Shown here in pieces: positions 49,825 to 58,361 of a stretch of 64,000 nt of DNA (within the stretch, counting starts at the first letter, position 1; every line of letters starts with the position of its first letter). The stretch is from JAJDUF01 sp965214295 (GTDB taxonomy: Bacteria > Chloroflexota > UBA11872 > UBA12225 > JAJDUF01): the NCBI GenBank assembly GCA_965214295.1, contig OZ243944.1, positions 4,030,001-4,094,000 on the forward strand, in the 5' to 3' direction. The notes below the pieces were generated by a model. It did not search any database and had not been told where the DNA came from. It was given only the letters and a program-made list of their open reading frames with translations. Made by a program: the position numbers and the translations under genes.

Positions 49825-50355
49825 ATGTTATTGATCCTCGGAGGCCTTCCCGCGGTGGGCAAAACAGCAATTGCCACTGGACTGGCACGGGGCGTTAAGG
49901 CCGTTCATCTACGCATCGATTCCATAGAGCAGGCGTTGCGTAACTCCTATGTGACGATATCGGGGCCAGAGGGGTACGTGGTCGCTTATGCGATTGCTGA
50001 GGATAATCTGAGACTGGGCCACATCGTAATAGCCGATTCTGTGAACCCAGTGGAGGCAACGCGAGCCGCTTGGCGGAAAGTCGCCCAGCGGGCAGGCAAG
50101 CGTTGCATCGAGATTGAGATCGTCTGTTCCGACCAGGCGGAGCACCGGCGCAGGGTCGATTCACGGATAGCTGACATCGTCGGGCACCGATTACCTACGT
50201 GGCAGCAGGTGTGCGTCCGCGAGTATGAACCCTGGCAGGCCAGTATCGTCATAGATACAGCGGGGCAGCATATCCAGGCGAGCGTCTCAGCACTGCGAGA
50301 AAGACTGGAAGGCTTTGAGCAGACGCTCCGGGCAACCGGCGATGCGAGCAAGTGA
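49825..50355 (+). CDS. P-loop kinase-like protein (AAA_33, zeta-toxin/CPT-like)
   Basis: 176 aa. The Walker A motif GGLPAVGKTAIA (residues 6-17; G12-K13-T14) is near the N terminus. Then comes VHLRIDSIEQALRNSY, as in the Asp-bearing nucleophile/base region of zeta-toxin- and chloramphenicol-phosphotransferase-like kinases, and HIVIADSVNPVEATRAAWRKVAQRAG. Near the end, VIDTAGQHIQASVSAL. Proteins of this type phosphorylate small molecules, and some are antibiotic or sugar-nucleotide kinases. No antitoxin is adjacent, so I do not assign a toxin role. GC content is lower than its surroundings. Confidence 0.75.
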   Translation: MLLILGGLPAVGKTAIATGLARGVKAVHLRIDSIEQALRNSYVTISGPEGYVVAYAIAEDNLRLGHIVIADSVNPVEATRAAWRKVAQRAGKRCIEIEIVCSDQAEHRRRVDSRIADIVGHRLPTWQQVCVREYEPWQASIVIDTAGQHIQASVSALRERLEGFEQTLRATGDASK

Positions 50356-50519
50356 GGGGGCCTCCTAAAGTTCGCAGTACGGTACGCTTAGTCTCACCGC
50401 GGACGATGGGCCGGCCGCCGGTGATCCGACGGCGCTCTAGGATAGGATAGGAGCGCCAGGGTACCGGCAGTGGAGTTGTGTGGGCGCAGCATGTTGCGCC
50501 CCTACCGAGGGAGGGCGTA
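50356..50519. promoter_or_regulatory. intergenic region with palindrome just before a start codon
   Basis: The palindrome GGGCGCAGCATGTTGCGCCC (50482-50501), a close relative of the palindrome at 14818-14845, lies 18 bp before the GTG start of the phosphotriesterase-like gene. Its position suggests an operator or mRNA hairpin. Nothing else is recognised here. Confidence 0.45.
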
Positions 50520-51563
50520 GTGGCGCAACCGACCGTAATGACCGTGCAGGGGGCGGTACCCGCCGCCGAGCTGGGGATCACGCTGGCGCACGAGCATCTC
50601 TTCTTTCGCCTGGATTGCTACTACTCCCAATCCGAGGACGACCCGGACGGCACGCTCGCCACGGCGCCGATCACCCCGGACCGCCTGTGGTGGCTGCGCT
50701 CGCATCCCTTCAACAGCCGGGTCAACCTGGCGCAAGAGGACCTGGCGACCGCCGTCTGGGAGGTGGAGCAGTTCAAGGCCGCCGGCGGGACCACCATCAT
50801 TGACGTGACGACCGTGGGCATCAGCCCGAACCCGGCCGGGCTGGTCGCGGTCTCCGAGCGGACCGGTCTGCACATCGTCGCCGGGACCGGGTACTACTTG
50901 GCGGCCTCCTACGCTGACCACGCGGCTGCGGATCAATCCACGGAGGCGCTGGCCGACGAGATGCGCCGCGGGCTGCTGGAAGGCATGCATGGGACTAAAG
51001 TGCGTGCCGGTCTGATGGGCGAGCTTGGCGTGGGCAACCCGCCGGCGCCCGTGGAGCTGCGGGTACTGGCCGCAGCCGCGCGGGTACAGCGCGAGCTAGG
51101 CTGTGCCATCAATATCCATCCGGCATGGTATCGAGCGGGGGCCGAGGTAGCCGTCCGGGCGGTTGAGGCCGCCGGCATCGAGCCGCGCCGGACGATGATT
51201 AGCCACCTCGACGTGCGTTTTCTCGATGACCTGCCCGCGTACAAGGAGCTTGCGCGGCGCGGCTACTGGCTCTCGCTCGATACCTTCGGCCGCGAGATGT
51301 ACTACCCGCACGCCAACATCCAGTTCCCGTCCGATGCCCAGCGCATTCGGGTCGTGCGCGGTCTTCTGGAGGCCGGGTTTGGCGACCGCCTGCTCTTGGC
51401 CCAGGACATCTGCTTCAGGTCGGACCTGGTGCGTTACGGGGGTCACGGCTACGCCCACCTGCTCCGCACGCTGCGCTCGCGTTTTCTCAAGGCGGGCGTG
51501 CCGGCGGCGACGTTCGACAGCATCCTCACGGACAATCCACGTCGGTTCCTGTGCGGCGAGTGA
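50520..51563 (+). CDS. phosphotriesterase-like metallohydrolase (PTE/PLL family)
   Basis: 347 aa from GTG 50520 (MTVQGAVPAAELG at 50538 is an alternative). Amidohydrolase TIM barrel of the phosphotriesterase group: GITLAHEHLFF (H-x-H), then the bridging Glu/Lys region GLMGELGVGNPP, then GCAINIHPAW (His), RTMISHLDVRF (His) and LLLAQDICFRSD (Asp). In phosphotriesterase-homology proteins the bridge is a Glu rather than carboxylated Lys, as the ELG here suggests. Substrates in this group are lactones or phosphoesters; the natural one is unknown. It converges with aroB (gap 18 bp). Confidence 0.85.
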   Translation: MAQPTVMTVQGAVPAAELGITLAHEHLFFRLDCYYSQSEDDPDGTLATAPITPDRLWWLRSHPFNSRVNLAQEDLATAVWEVEQFKAAGGTTIIDVTTVGISPNPAGLVAVSERTGLHIVAGTGYYLAASYADHAAADQSTEALADEMRRGLLEGMHGTKVRAGLMGELGVGNPPAPVELRVLAAAARVQRELGCAINIHPAWYRAGAEVAVRAVEAAGIEPRRTMISHLDVRFLDDLPAYKELARRGYWLSLDTFGREMYYPHANIQFPSDAQRIRVVRGLLEAGFGDRLLLAQDICFRSDLVRYGGHGYAHLLRTLRSRFLKAGVPAATFDSILTDNPRRFLCGE

Positions 51564-51581
51564 GCGGTGGGCGGTGGCGGA

Positions 51582-52646
51582 TCAGGCCGCCCGGAGGTCC
51601 GCCAGAACACGATGCACCGCGGCCTCGGGCACGTCTTGCCGGATGACCGGGCGACCAATCGCCTCCAGCAGTATCCAGCGCAAGGTGGACTTGCTGACCT
51701 TCTTATCCGACTGCGCGGCCTGCCAGACCGCCGCCGGTGTGACCGCTGCGTATCGCACGGGGAGCTGCGAGCGTTGCAGGGCCGCCTCAATGCGGTCGGC
51801 CTCGGTCGAGGGTAGCCCGCCCACCTTGGTGCTCAACCAAGCCGCCCCGACGAGGCCGATAGCGACCGCCTCGCCGTGGGCGTACCGCGTGTAGCCGGTC
51901 GCGGCCTCCAGGGCGTGGCCGATGGTGTGTCCCAGGTTCAGGAGCATGCGTGGGCCGCGCTCCTGGGGGTCTTCGCGCACAAGCTGCTGCTTCCAGGTGG
52001 CGCAGCGCGAGACGACTTCGCGGCGGAGATCGGGCGGCACTGCCACCGCATCGTAGGCCTCCAGCCGCTCGAACAGCGGCGGGTCGAAGAGCAGCGTCGT
52101 CTTCAACACTTCGGCCCACCCGGCGCGCAGGTCGCGGGCCGGCAGGGTGTCGAGCGTCCGGGTGTCAATCAGGGTGATTCGCGCTTCGTGGAAGGCGCCG
52201 ACAAGGTTCTTGCCGGCCGGGAGGTCTACGGCCGTCTTCCCGCCGATGGCGCTATCCACCTGCGCGAGGACGGTCGTGGGCACCTGCACCAAGGCGACGC
52301 CGCGCAGGTAGGTGGCGGCGACAAAGCCCGCGAGGTCGCCGACCACGCCGCCACCGAGTGCCACGATGGTATCGCGCCGTTCGGCTCGCTCCGCCGCCAG
52401 CCAGGTATAGAGCGCCTCGGCCTCCCGCAGCGTTTTGGTGTGCTCGCCGCCGGCGATGGTCATGGTGTGGACGGCGAAGCCCCGCTCGGTCAAGCCGGCC
52501 GCCAGCGTTGGGCCGACGTGCGACCAGACCTGCCGATCCGAGATGACGTACACCTTGCCGTCGAGACCGGCACTGCGGAGGTGATCGCCGAGGGTATGGA
52601 GAATTCCGTCGCCGGCCACGATCTGCACTGCTTCAGTCATCATCAC
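51582..52646 (-). CDS. aroB: 3-dehydroquinate synthase
   Basis: 354 aa, normal for AroB. Signatures: VALGGGVVGDLAGFVAATYLRGV, PTTVLAQVDSAIGGKTAVDLPAGKN, LNLGHTIGHALEA and HGEAVAIGLVGAA (zinc-binding His and Glu residues in these blocks), and the terminal DKKVSKSTLRWILLEAIG. It converts DAHP to 3-dehydroquinate in the shikimate pathway. The pattern matches AroB rather than 2-deoxy-scyllo-inosose or sedoheptulose cyclases, whose nucleotide- and substrate-binding blocks differ. The gene is isolated from other aro genes here. Confidence 0.95.
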   Translation of the reverse strand: MMMTEAVQIVAGDGILHTLGDHLRSAGLDGKVYVISDRQVWSHVGPTLAAGLTERGFAVHTMTIAGGEHTKTLREAEALYTWLAAERAERRDTIVALGGGVVGDLAGFVAATYLRGVALVQVPTTVLAQVDSAIGGKTAVDLPAGKNLVGAFHEARITLIDTRTLDTLPARDLRAGWAEVLKTTLLFDPPLFERLEAYDAVAVPPDLRREVVSRCATWKQQLVREDPQERGPRMLLNLGHTIGHALEAATGYTRYAHGEAVAIGLVGAAWLSTKVGGLPSTEADRIEAALQRSQLPVRYAAVTPAAVWQAAQSDKKVSKSTLRWILLEAIGRPVIRQDVPEAAVHRVLADLRAA

Positions 52647-52706
52647 GTTGTTTCCACTACGTTAGGATAGTGCCGCGGATGCTACCGGTAAGAGGCGGAG
52701 GCGCGC

Positions 52707-53294
52707 CTATTGCAGCATCGTCTCCGCGAGGGCGAACACGCACGAGCTACGCGCCGTGCCCAATAGCGGCGCCCAGTGCGGCGAGAGGTAGGGTAGTCCG
52801 TCCGCCGGCTGCCCGTCGAACGTGATCGCGGCCGTGTCGGTAAAGAACAGCACCGAGTGCAGGTCTAGGTCCGCGTCCTGGGCCGGCCCTGCTCTGGTCA
52901 TCACCAGCGGCGGCTGCGTGACTACCCAGCGCGCGACAATCTCGTGCCCCGCCACCGTAATGATCCAGCAGGGGTCGTGCCGGATGTCGCCGCCCCGTCT
53001 GAAGGTCGCATCGAGGACGGGCACGTCCCGGCCGTCAAAGGGCGGAATGCGCCCGCGAGGCCAGTGCTCCTGGATAAACGGCACCAACGTCCGATTATCG
53101 GTGCAGATGGCCGTGAACGGCTGTGGACTATCCACGTGGACCAACGTCACAATGCCGGCGCCGGCCGCGCTGTATTGGGTGTGGTACAGGCTGACCATGC
53201 CGCTATGCGCTTCCTCGCCGGGTCGCCGTAGGAAGTTGATCCAGTGCTCGCCGGTCCAGAAGAGCGTTTTTCGATTGATGACCGCCGGTTGCAT
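52707..53294 (-). CDS. hypothetical protein
   Basis: 195 aa from ATG 53294, preceded by AAGGAGTG; the longer frame up to 53495 reads into Type A repeats and is rejected. The protein begins MQPAVINRKTLFWTGEHWINFLRRP, has a beta-rich centre (GMVSLYHTQYSAAGAGIVTLVHVDSP, WIITVAGHEIVARWVVTQPPLVMTRAGPA) and ends VFALAETMLQ. It may be a small ligand-binding or enzyme-like protein, but I recognise no family. It lies 60 bp upstream of aroB in the same direction. Confidence 0.65.
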   Translation of the reverse strand: MQPAVINRKTLFWTGEHWINFLRRPGEEAHSGMVSLYHTQYSAAGAGIVTLVHVDSPQPFTAICTDNRTLVPFIQEHWPRGRIPPFDGRDVPVLDATFRRGGDIRHDPCWIITVAGHEIVARWVVTQPPLVMTRAGPAQDADLDLHSVLFFTDTAAITFDGQPADGLPYLSPHWAPLLGTARSSCVFALAETMLQ

Positions 53295-53646
53295 GGCTGC
53301 ACTCCTTCCTATTCCCGTCCATCTAATTGCCCTCACCCCCGGCCCCCTCTCCATCGCTTGGCGACAGGGAGAGGGCGGCTGTCGGAGAGAGGCCAGGGGC
53401 ACAGTATACTGTGCCCCTACAAGCACACACTCTGCCTGCTTTCCCGGTTTACCTACCCTTGTGAGAGGGGGCAAGCGGGAATCTAGCGCCGGCAAGCACC
53501 GTAGTTGCCCCTAATTTGCCCAATTTACGGTCTCTGGACTCCGGCTTTTACCGGAGTGACGAGGGGTGATTTTAGAATGCGATTGCCCTGGGGTGAGGCC
53601 CGACAACAGCCTGCGCTTCCGCTATCCTTCAGGCGAGGAGAGCATC
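53295..53646. repeat. intergenic repeat cluster with a perfect 24-bp palindrome
   Basis: Holds a Type A element (CTCACCCCCGGCCCCCTCTC..GGCGACAGGGAGAGGGCGG, about 53330-53370), a perfect palindrome AGGGGCACAGTA-TACTGTGCCCCT (53395-53418) and a REP 53536-53560 (stem CTCCGGCTTTTACCGGAG). No gene is visible in the 352 bp. Confidence 0.65.
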
Positions 53647-54642
53647 ATGCAACGTCTGGACCCGGCCGCGCAGTCGACACCGAATAGTACCCCCTGGCAG
53701 GCACCAGGACAGTGGTACCGTGGCGCGCTCCACTGCCACACCACCGAGTCCGATGGCCAACCCACACCCCAGCAGACCGTGGATTGGCACGCTGCCCACG
53801 ACTACGATTTCCTCGCCATCACCGACCACAACCGGGTCACGGACCCCGCCGGTCTCGATCCCAAAGGGTTGTGTCTGATCCCGGCGACGGAGCTGACCGC
53901 TGCCGGTGGGGAGCTGGGGGCAGCGTATCATCTCCTGGGAATCAACGTGCCGCCGCAGACGACGCTGCCGTCCGAGCATACCTTGGCCACCGAGGCAGTG
54001 TCCTTCCTGCGCTCGGTTGGTGCTACGGTGTTCGTGGCCCACCCCTATTGGTCGGGCCTCACGGCAGCTGACTTGCTGGCCTTGTGGAGCGACGACCCGC
54101 AGGACGGCGCACTGGGCATAGAGGTCTACAACGGGGCCGCGCACCTGGAAACCCAGAAGGGTGACTCGCTGGCGACGTGGGATGAGACGCTGGCGCGTGG
54201 CGCCCGGTGGTGGGGCATTGCCACCGACGATACCCACTGGGGCACGCTTGATCGCGGTCTCGGCTGGGTGGTGGTGCGGGCGCCAACGGCCACGCCGGTG
54301 GCCATCGCTACGGCGCTGGCTCAGGGGCAGTTCTACGCCTCCAGCGGCCCGGAGCTGCGACAGGTCCAGGTACTCGGCGAGGAGGATGGCGCGCTCCGCA
54401 TCCACGTCGAGACGTCGCCCTGCGCGGCGATCTATCTGCTGGCCTATGGCGAGCACGACAGCGCGTACAACGTGGACGCCATCGCCCGCGGCCAGCTTGG
54501 TGCCACGATCACCGAGGCCACGCTCTCGGTGTCGCCGCCCCCGGGGCCGACCGGTGGCAACGGACGCGCGTGGTATGTGCGGGTACAGGCGACCGACTGG
54601 CAGCGTCGCTCGGCGTGGAGCAACCCCATTTTCGCCTCATGA
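53647..54642 (+). CDS. PHP-domain metal-dependent phosphoesterase-like protein
   Basis: 331 aa from ATG 53647 (Shine-Dalgarno GAGGAGAG). The PHP domain has its metal ligands in order: GALHCHTTESDG (H29, H31, D36), VDWHAAHDYDFLAITDHN (H48, D60, H61), and VFVAHPYWSG (His). Later the sequence IEVYNGAAHLET and IATDDTHWGTLD fit the remaining ligand positions. Proteins of this group hydrolyse phosphate esters; the sequence after residue 240 is an extra beta-rich domain (VQVLGEEDGALRIHVETSPCAAIYLLAYG). It is translated directly into the UMF1 transporter, whose ATG overlaps the TGA by 4 bp. Confidence 0.83.
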   Translation: MQRLDPAAQSTPNSTPWQAPGQWYRGALHCHTTESDGQPTPQQTVDWHAAHDYDFLAITDHNRVTDPAGLDPKGLCLIPATELTAAGGELGAAYHLLGINVPPQTTLPSEHTLATEAVSFLRSVGATVFVAHPYWSGLTAADLLALWSDDPQDGALGIEVYNGAAHLETQKGDSLATWDETLARGARWWGIATDDTHWGTLDRGLGWVVVRAPTATPVAIATALAQGQFYASSGPELRQVQVLGEEDGALRIHVETSPCAAIYLLAYGEHDSAYNVDAIARGQLGATITEATLSVSPPPGPTGGNGRAWYVRVQATDWQRRSAWSNPIFAS

Positions 54643-56042
54643 GTGCTACTCAAGCTGAGGCGGCCGGGCCGGCGGAGGCAGCGGCGCCGAGTAGCGGGCA
54701 GGCCAGCGCCGCCGCCGCGGGTGGTCTGCACTGGCTGCAAGCACTGGGGCTGCACCGACGGGAGCTGCGGGCCTGGGCGCTGTACGACTGGGCCAACTCA
54801 GCCTTTGCCACCGTGATCGGGGCCGCCGTGTTCCCCATCTTCTACGCCACCGTGGCGGCCGTGGGCCTGCCGGCGAACGAGGCGACGGCGCGCTATGCCT
54901 TCACGGCGTCCGCCGCCCTGGCGCTGATCGCGCTGCTGATGCCGGTGCTGGGGGCAGTCGCCGACTACTTGGGCGCCAAGAAGCGGCTGCTCGGCATGTT
55001 CCTAGCCTTAGGCGCTGTGGCCACGGCCACGATGTTCTTCATCGGCCAGGGCGCGTGGCTGTTTGCCTCGCTGTTATTCATGCTCGGCAATGTCGGTTTG
55101 TCCGGCGCGAATGTCTTCTACAACTCCCTGCTGCCCCACATTGCCCGCGAGGGCGAGGTGGATCGTGTCTCCTCGGCTGGCTATGCCCTGGGCTATCTCG
55201 GCGGGGGATTGCTGCTCACGATTAACCTGATGTGGGTCCTGTTCCCTGGCACGTTCGGGCTGGCCGACGCGGAGGTGGCGACCCGCCTGAGCTTTGTCAG
55301 CGTGGCCGTCTGGTGGGTCGGATTTTCGCTTCCACTCTTCCGGCGTGTACCCGAACCGCCGCGGCGGCTGGAAGCGGATGAAGTCGCCGGCTTGAATCCC
55401 GTGCGGGTAGCCGTGACGCGGCTGGTCGAGACGTTCCACGAGATTCGTGGCTACCGGCACGCCTTCCTGTTCCTGCTGGCCTTCCTGGCCTATAACGACG
55501 GGATTGGTACGATCAACGGGATGGCAGCCGCCTATGGCACGGAGATCGGTCTGGCGCGATCCCATCTCATCGGGGCTATTCTGGTGGTACAGTTTGTCGG
55601 GATGCCCTGCACTTTTCTCGCCGGCATCCTGGCCGGGCGATTGGGCACCAAGCGGACCCTCTATCTGACCCTGGCGGTGTACGTCGTGATCAGCGTGCTG
55701 GCCTATTTCATGAGCACGGCCCTGCACTTCTACGCGCTCGCTGTCCTCGTTGGTGCCGTGATCGGCGGCAGTCAGGCACTCAGCCGCTCGCTGTATGCCA
55801 GCCTCATCCCGCGACACAAGTCCGCGGAGTTCTTCTCTTTTCTTACCGTGGGTAGCAAATTTGCCGGTATTCTGGGGCCGGCGATCTTCGGGTGGGTCTC
55901 GGTGCTGGCCGGCTCCAGCCGTCTCAGCATCCTCGCCATCATGGCCTTTTTCGTCGTCGGGATGGCGCTCCTGAAACGCGTGGATGTGCCTAGCGGTCAA
56001 CGCGCCGCGCGGCAAGCCGACCGGGGGTTGCACGCGGCCTGA
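54639..56042 (+). CDS. UMF1 (Atg22-like) MFS transporter, copy 1
   Basis: 467 aa from ATG 54639 (ATGA overlap with the PHP gene). After a polar N terminus, a 12-helix MFS fold starts at ELRAWALYDWANSAFATVIGAAVFPIFYAT, the Atg22/UMF1 signature. Other family blocks: ADYLGAKKRLLG, GYALGYLGGGLLLTINLM, FHEIRGYRHAFLFLLAFLAYNDGIGTI and GGSQALSRSLYASLIPRHKSAEFF. Yeast Atg22 exports amino acids from the vacuole; bacterial relatives are uncharacterised. Coupling with a PHP gene suggests a linked small-molecule uptake or efflux. A near-identical tandem copy follows. Confidence 0.87.
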   Translation: MSATQAEAAGPAEAAAPSSGQASAAAAGGLHWLQALGLHRRELRAWALYDWANSAFATVIGAAVFPIFYATVAAVGLPANEATARYAFTASAALALIALLMPVLGAVADYLGAKKRLLGMFLALGAVATATMFFIGQGAWLFASLLFMLGNVGLSGANVFYNSLLPHIAREGEVDRVSSAGYALGYLGGGLLLTINLMWVLFPGTFGLADAEVATRLSFVSVAVWWVGFSLPLFRRVPEPPRRLEADEVAGLNPVRVAVTRLVETFHEIRGYRHAFLFLLAFLAYNDGIGTINGMAAAYGTEIGLARSHLIGAILVVQFVGMPCTFLAGILAGRLGTKRTLYLTLAVYVVISVLAYFMSTALHFYALAVLVGAVIGGSQALSRSLYASLIPRHKSAEFFSFLTVGSKFAGILGPAIFGWVSVLAGSSRLSILAIMAFFVVGMALLKRVDVPSGQRAARQADRGLHAA

Positions 56043-56080
56043 AGCCGGTGACAGTACCCGTATGGGGAGGGGAAGCGATC

Positions 56081-57475
56081 ATGTCAGCGGCTGCAAGGGT
56101 GCCCAGCGACGATCCGGCCGGCACAACTGAGGCGAGCGGTCCCCACTGGCTCCAGGCCCTTGGGTTACACCGCCGCGAGTTGCGCGCCTGGGCGCTGTAC
56201 GACTGGGCCAACTCGGCCTTTGTCACCACGATTGTCGCCGCCGTGTTTCCCATCTTCTACGCCACCGTGGCGGCTGCCGACCTACCGGATCATGAGGCGA
56301 CGCAGCGGTATGCTTTCACGACGGCGATAGCCCTGGCGCTGGTGGCACTGCTGACACCGGTGCTGGGGGCCGTGGCCGACTACCTCGGCGCCAAGAAGCG
56401 GCTGCTCGGCACGTTCCTGGCGTTAGGCGTCGTGGCCACGGCCACGATGTTCTTCATCAGTCAAGGCGCATGGCTGTTTGCCTCGCTGATGTTCGTGCTC
56501 GGCAACGTCGGCTTCTCCGGCGCGAACGTCTTCTACAACTCTCTGCTGCCCCACATTGCGCGTGAGAGGGAGATAGATCGCGTCTCCACGGCCGGCTACG
56601 CCTTGGGGTATCTCGGCGGGGGGCTGCTGCTGGCGATCAACCTGGCGTGGATCCTGCGCCCCGGCACGTTCGGGCTGGCCGACGCGGAGGTGGCGACCCG
56701 CCTGAGCTTTGTCAGCGTGGCCGTCTGGTGGGTCGGATTTTCGCTCCCACTCTTCCGGCGCGTGTCCGAACCACCGCGGCAACTAGAGCTGGATGAAGCC
56801 GCTGGCCTGAATCCCGTGCGGGTAGCCGTGACGCGGCTGGTCGAGACGTTCCACGAAATTCGCAGCTACCGGCACGCCTTCCTGTTCCTGCTGGCGTTCC
56901 TGGCCTACAACGACGGGATCAGCACGATTATCAGGATGGCAGCCGTCTATGGCACGGAGATCGGTTTGGGGCAAACGCACCTCATCGGGGCTATTCTGGT
57001 GGTGCAGTTTGTCGGGATACCCTGCACCTTCCTCTTCGGCCTTCTGGCCGGGCGGGTGGGTGCCAAGCGGGCGCTCTATCTCGGCCTGGCGGTGTACGTC
57101 GTGGTCAGCGTGCTGGGCTACTTTATGACCGTGCCCTGGCACTTCTACACGCTGGCGATCCTGGTGGGCATGGTGCAAGGTGGCAGTCAAGGCCTCAGCC
57201 GCTCGCTGTATGCCAGCCTCATCCCGCGACACAAGTCCGCGGAGTTCTTCTCTTTCTTCGCCGTGGGCGACAAGTTTGCCGGTATTCTAGGGCCGGTGAT
57301 CTTCGGGTGGGTCTCGGTGCTGGCCGGCTCCAGCCGCCTCAGCATCCTCGCCGTGATCGCCTTTTTCGTCATCGGGATGGCGCTCCTGACGCGCGTGGAC
57401 GTGCGTAGCGGCCAACGCTACGCGCGGCAAGTCGACCGCGAGGTGCAGTCGCTCTCGGACGCGGCTACGCCCTGA
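56081..57475 (+). CDS. UMF1 (Atg22-like) MFS transporter, copy 2
   Basis: 464 aa from ATG 56081, tandem duplicate of the preceding gene with all the same blocks (WALYDWANSAFVTTIVAAVFPIFYAT, ADYLGAKKRLLGTFLALGV, SLIPRHKSAEFFSFFAVGDKFAGI). Long stretches are identical in DNA, for example the 56660-56760 region against 55240-55340, while some helices are shifted, so a recent duplication or gene conversion is likely. A third, degraded copy of its 3' end lies at 58551-58660. Confidence 0.87.
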   Translation: MSAAARVPSDDPAGTTEASGPHWLQALGLHRRELRAWALYDWANSAFVTTIVAAVFPIFYATVAAADLPDHEATQRYAFTTAIALALVALLTPVLGAVADYLGAKKRLLGTFLALGVVATATMFFISQGAWLFASLMFVLGNVGFSGANVFYNSLLPHIAREREIDRVSTAGYALGYLGGGLLLAINLAWILRPGTFGLADAEVATRLSFVSVAVWWVGFSLPLFRRVSEPPRQLELDEAAGLNPVRVAVTRLVETFHEIRSYRHAFLFLLAFLAYNDGISTIIRMAAVYGTEIGLGQTHLIGAILVVQFVGIPCTFLFGLLAGRVGAKRALYLGLAVYVVVSVLGYFMTVPWHFYTLAILVGMVQGGSQGLSRSLYASLIPRHKSAEFFSFFAVGDKFAGILGPVIFGWVSVLAGSSRLSILAVIAFFVIGMALLTRVDVRSGQRYARQVDREVQSLSDAATP

Positions 57476-57506
57476 GGTCCCACACAGCGCATAGCTCCGC
57501 GCTCCT

Positions 57507-57578
57507 CGAAAGCGGTGTGCTGCGCTAGTCACGTCTGCGGTGACGGCCCGGATTGACGTGCGGGAGGCGGCCAAGTGA
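57507..57578 (+). pseudogene. C-terminal scrap of a type I restriction S subunit (HsdS)
   Basis: In one frame: RKRCAALVTSAVTARIDVRE, then AAK and a stop. This is the characteristic end of HsdS proteins (RTALVTAAVTGxIDVR). The upstream part of the gene is absent: the sequence directly abuts the UMF1 copy 2 region. Confidence 0.55.
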
Positions 57579-57708
57579 TGCGGAGAGACCAGCGGCTCAC
57601 GCTCTTGCCAAGCTAATGCCGCCTCGTTCAGGATGTCGGCGCGTGTACGGGAGAAGCAGCCCATGATAGAATAAGCCTGGTTATTTTAACCGGTTGATGT
57701 TGGCAATT

Positions 57709-57960
57709 ATGCGCCAAGTACAAGCGACCGAGGCCAAGGCGCACATGGCCGAGTTGCTGCGGACAGTCGAGCACGGCGAGACCGTTGTGATCACGCGCCA
57801 CGGCAAGGCGATTGCCCATTTGGTTCCGGCCGAGGACCAGGAACGTGCCCAGCGTGAGGCAGCGATAGCGCGTTTCCGAGAACGCCGTCGCCGGTGGAGG
57901 CGGATCGACATGTCCACCGCGGAGATTCTCGCCGCGCGCCACGAAGGTCATCGGTTTTGA
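57709..57960 (+). CDS. Phd/YefM-family antitoxin (VapB-type partner)
   Basis: 83 aa from ATG 57709. The Phd/YefM fold: QVQATEAKAHMAELLRTVEHGETVVITRHGKAIAHLVPA, with the TxAK...L..V..GE.V.ITRxGK..A.LVP pattern. The C-terminal tail, RRRRWRRIDMSTAEILAARHEG, is the toxin-binding part. It binds its own promoter and neutralises the PIN toxin encoded by the next gene, which it overlaps (TTGA). Confidence 0.88.
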   Translation: MRQVQATEAKAHMAELLRTVEHGETVVITRHGKAIAHLVPAEDQERAQREAAIARFRERRRRWRRIDMSTAEILAARHEGHRF

Positions 57961-58361
57961 GTGCCTTTGTTCTCGATGCGTCAGTTACCGCGGCCTTGCT
58001 CTTCGATGACGAGGCGGACCCGCGAGCGGACGCGGCCTTGACTCAACTCGAAGCTGGTAGAGCACTTGTCCCACCACACTGGCAGTTAGAGGTGCGTAAC
58101 GCCCTGCTTGTCGCAGAGCGGCGGGGCCGCATTACTGTGGACGAGGTGAATGAGCGCCTGCTCAACTTGCGAGAGCTACCCGTAAGCACGGACACCACCC
58201 CCGATCTCGATGTCGCTTTCGCCTTGGCCCGAACACACGGCTTGACCTTCTACGACGCCCTCTATCTGGAGTTGGCACAAAGACGCCAAGCGGCGCTCGC
58301 CACCCTGGATACTGCTCTCGGCCGGGCCGCCGTTGCCGCCGGGCTAGTGCTGGTCCCTTGA
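57957..58361 (+). CDS. vapC: VapC-family PIN-domain toxin
   Basis: 134 aa from TTG 57957, overlapping the antitoxin's stop. PIN-domain acids: VLDASVTAALLFDDE (D7), LEVRNALL (E), DVAFALARTHGLTFYDALYLELAQR (D in YDAL) and ATLDTALGRAA (D). PIN toxins are Mg-dependent ribonucleases that cut tRNA or rRNA. With the Phd/YefM-type antitoxin it forms a VapBC-like module. It ends right at a TTGACA that starts the duplicated Fic promoter fragment. Confidence 0.87.
   Translation: MSAFVLDASVTAALLFDDEADPRADAALTQLEAGRALVPPHWQLEVRNALLVAERRGRITVDEVNERLLNLRELPVSTDTTPDLDVAFALARTHGLTFYDALYLELAQRRQAALATLDTALGRAAVAAGLVLVP

Noticed and set aside
49825..50355. P-loop protein as a zeta toxin
   Set aside because: No antitoxin gene is adjacent and the P-loop family includes many small-molecule kinases.
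51582..52646. AroB as a sugar-phosphate cyclase for aminocyclitol synthesis
   Set aside because: All blocks match canonical 3-dehydroquinate synthase, so no link to the aminotransferase region was claimed.
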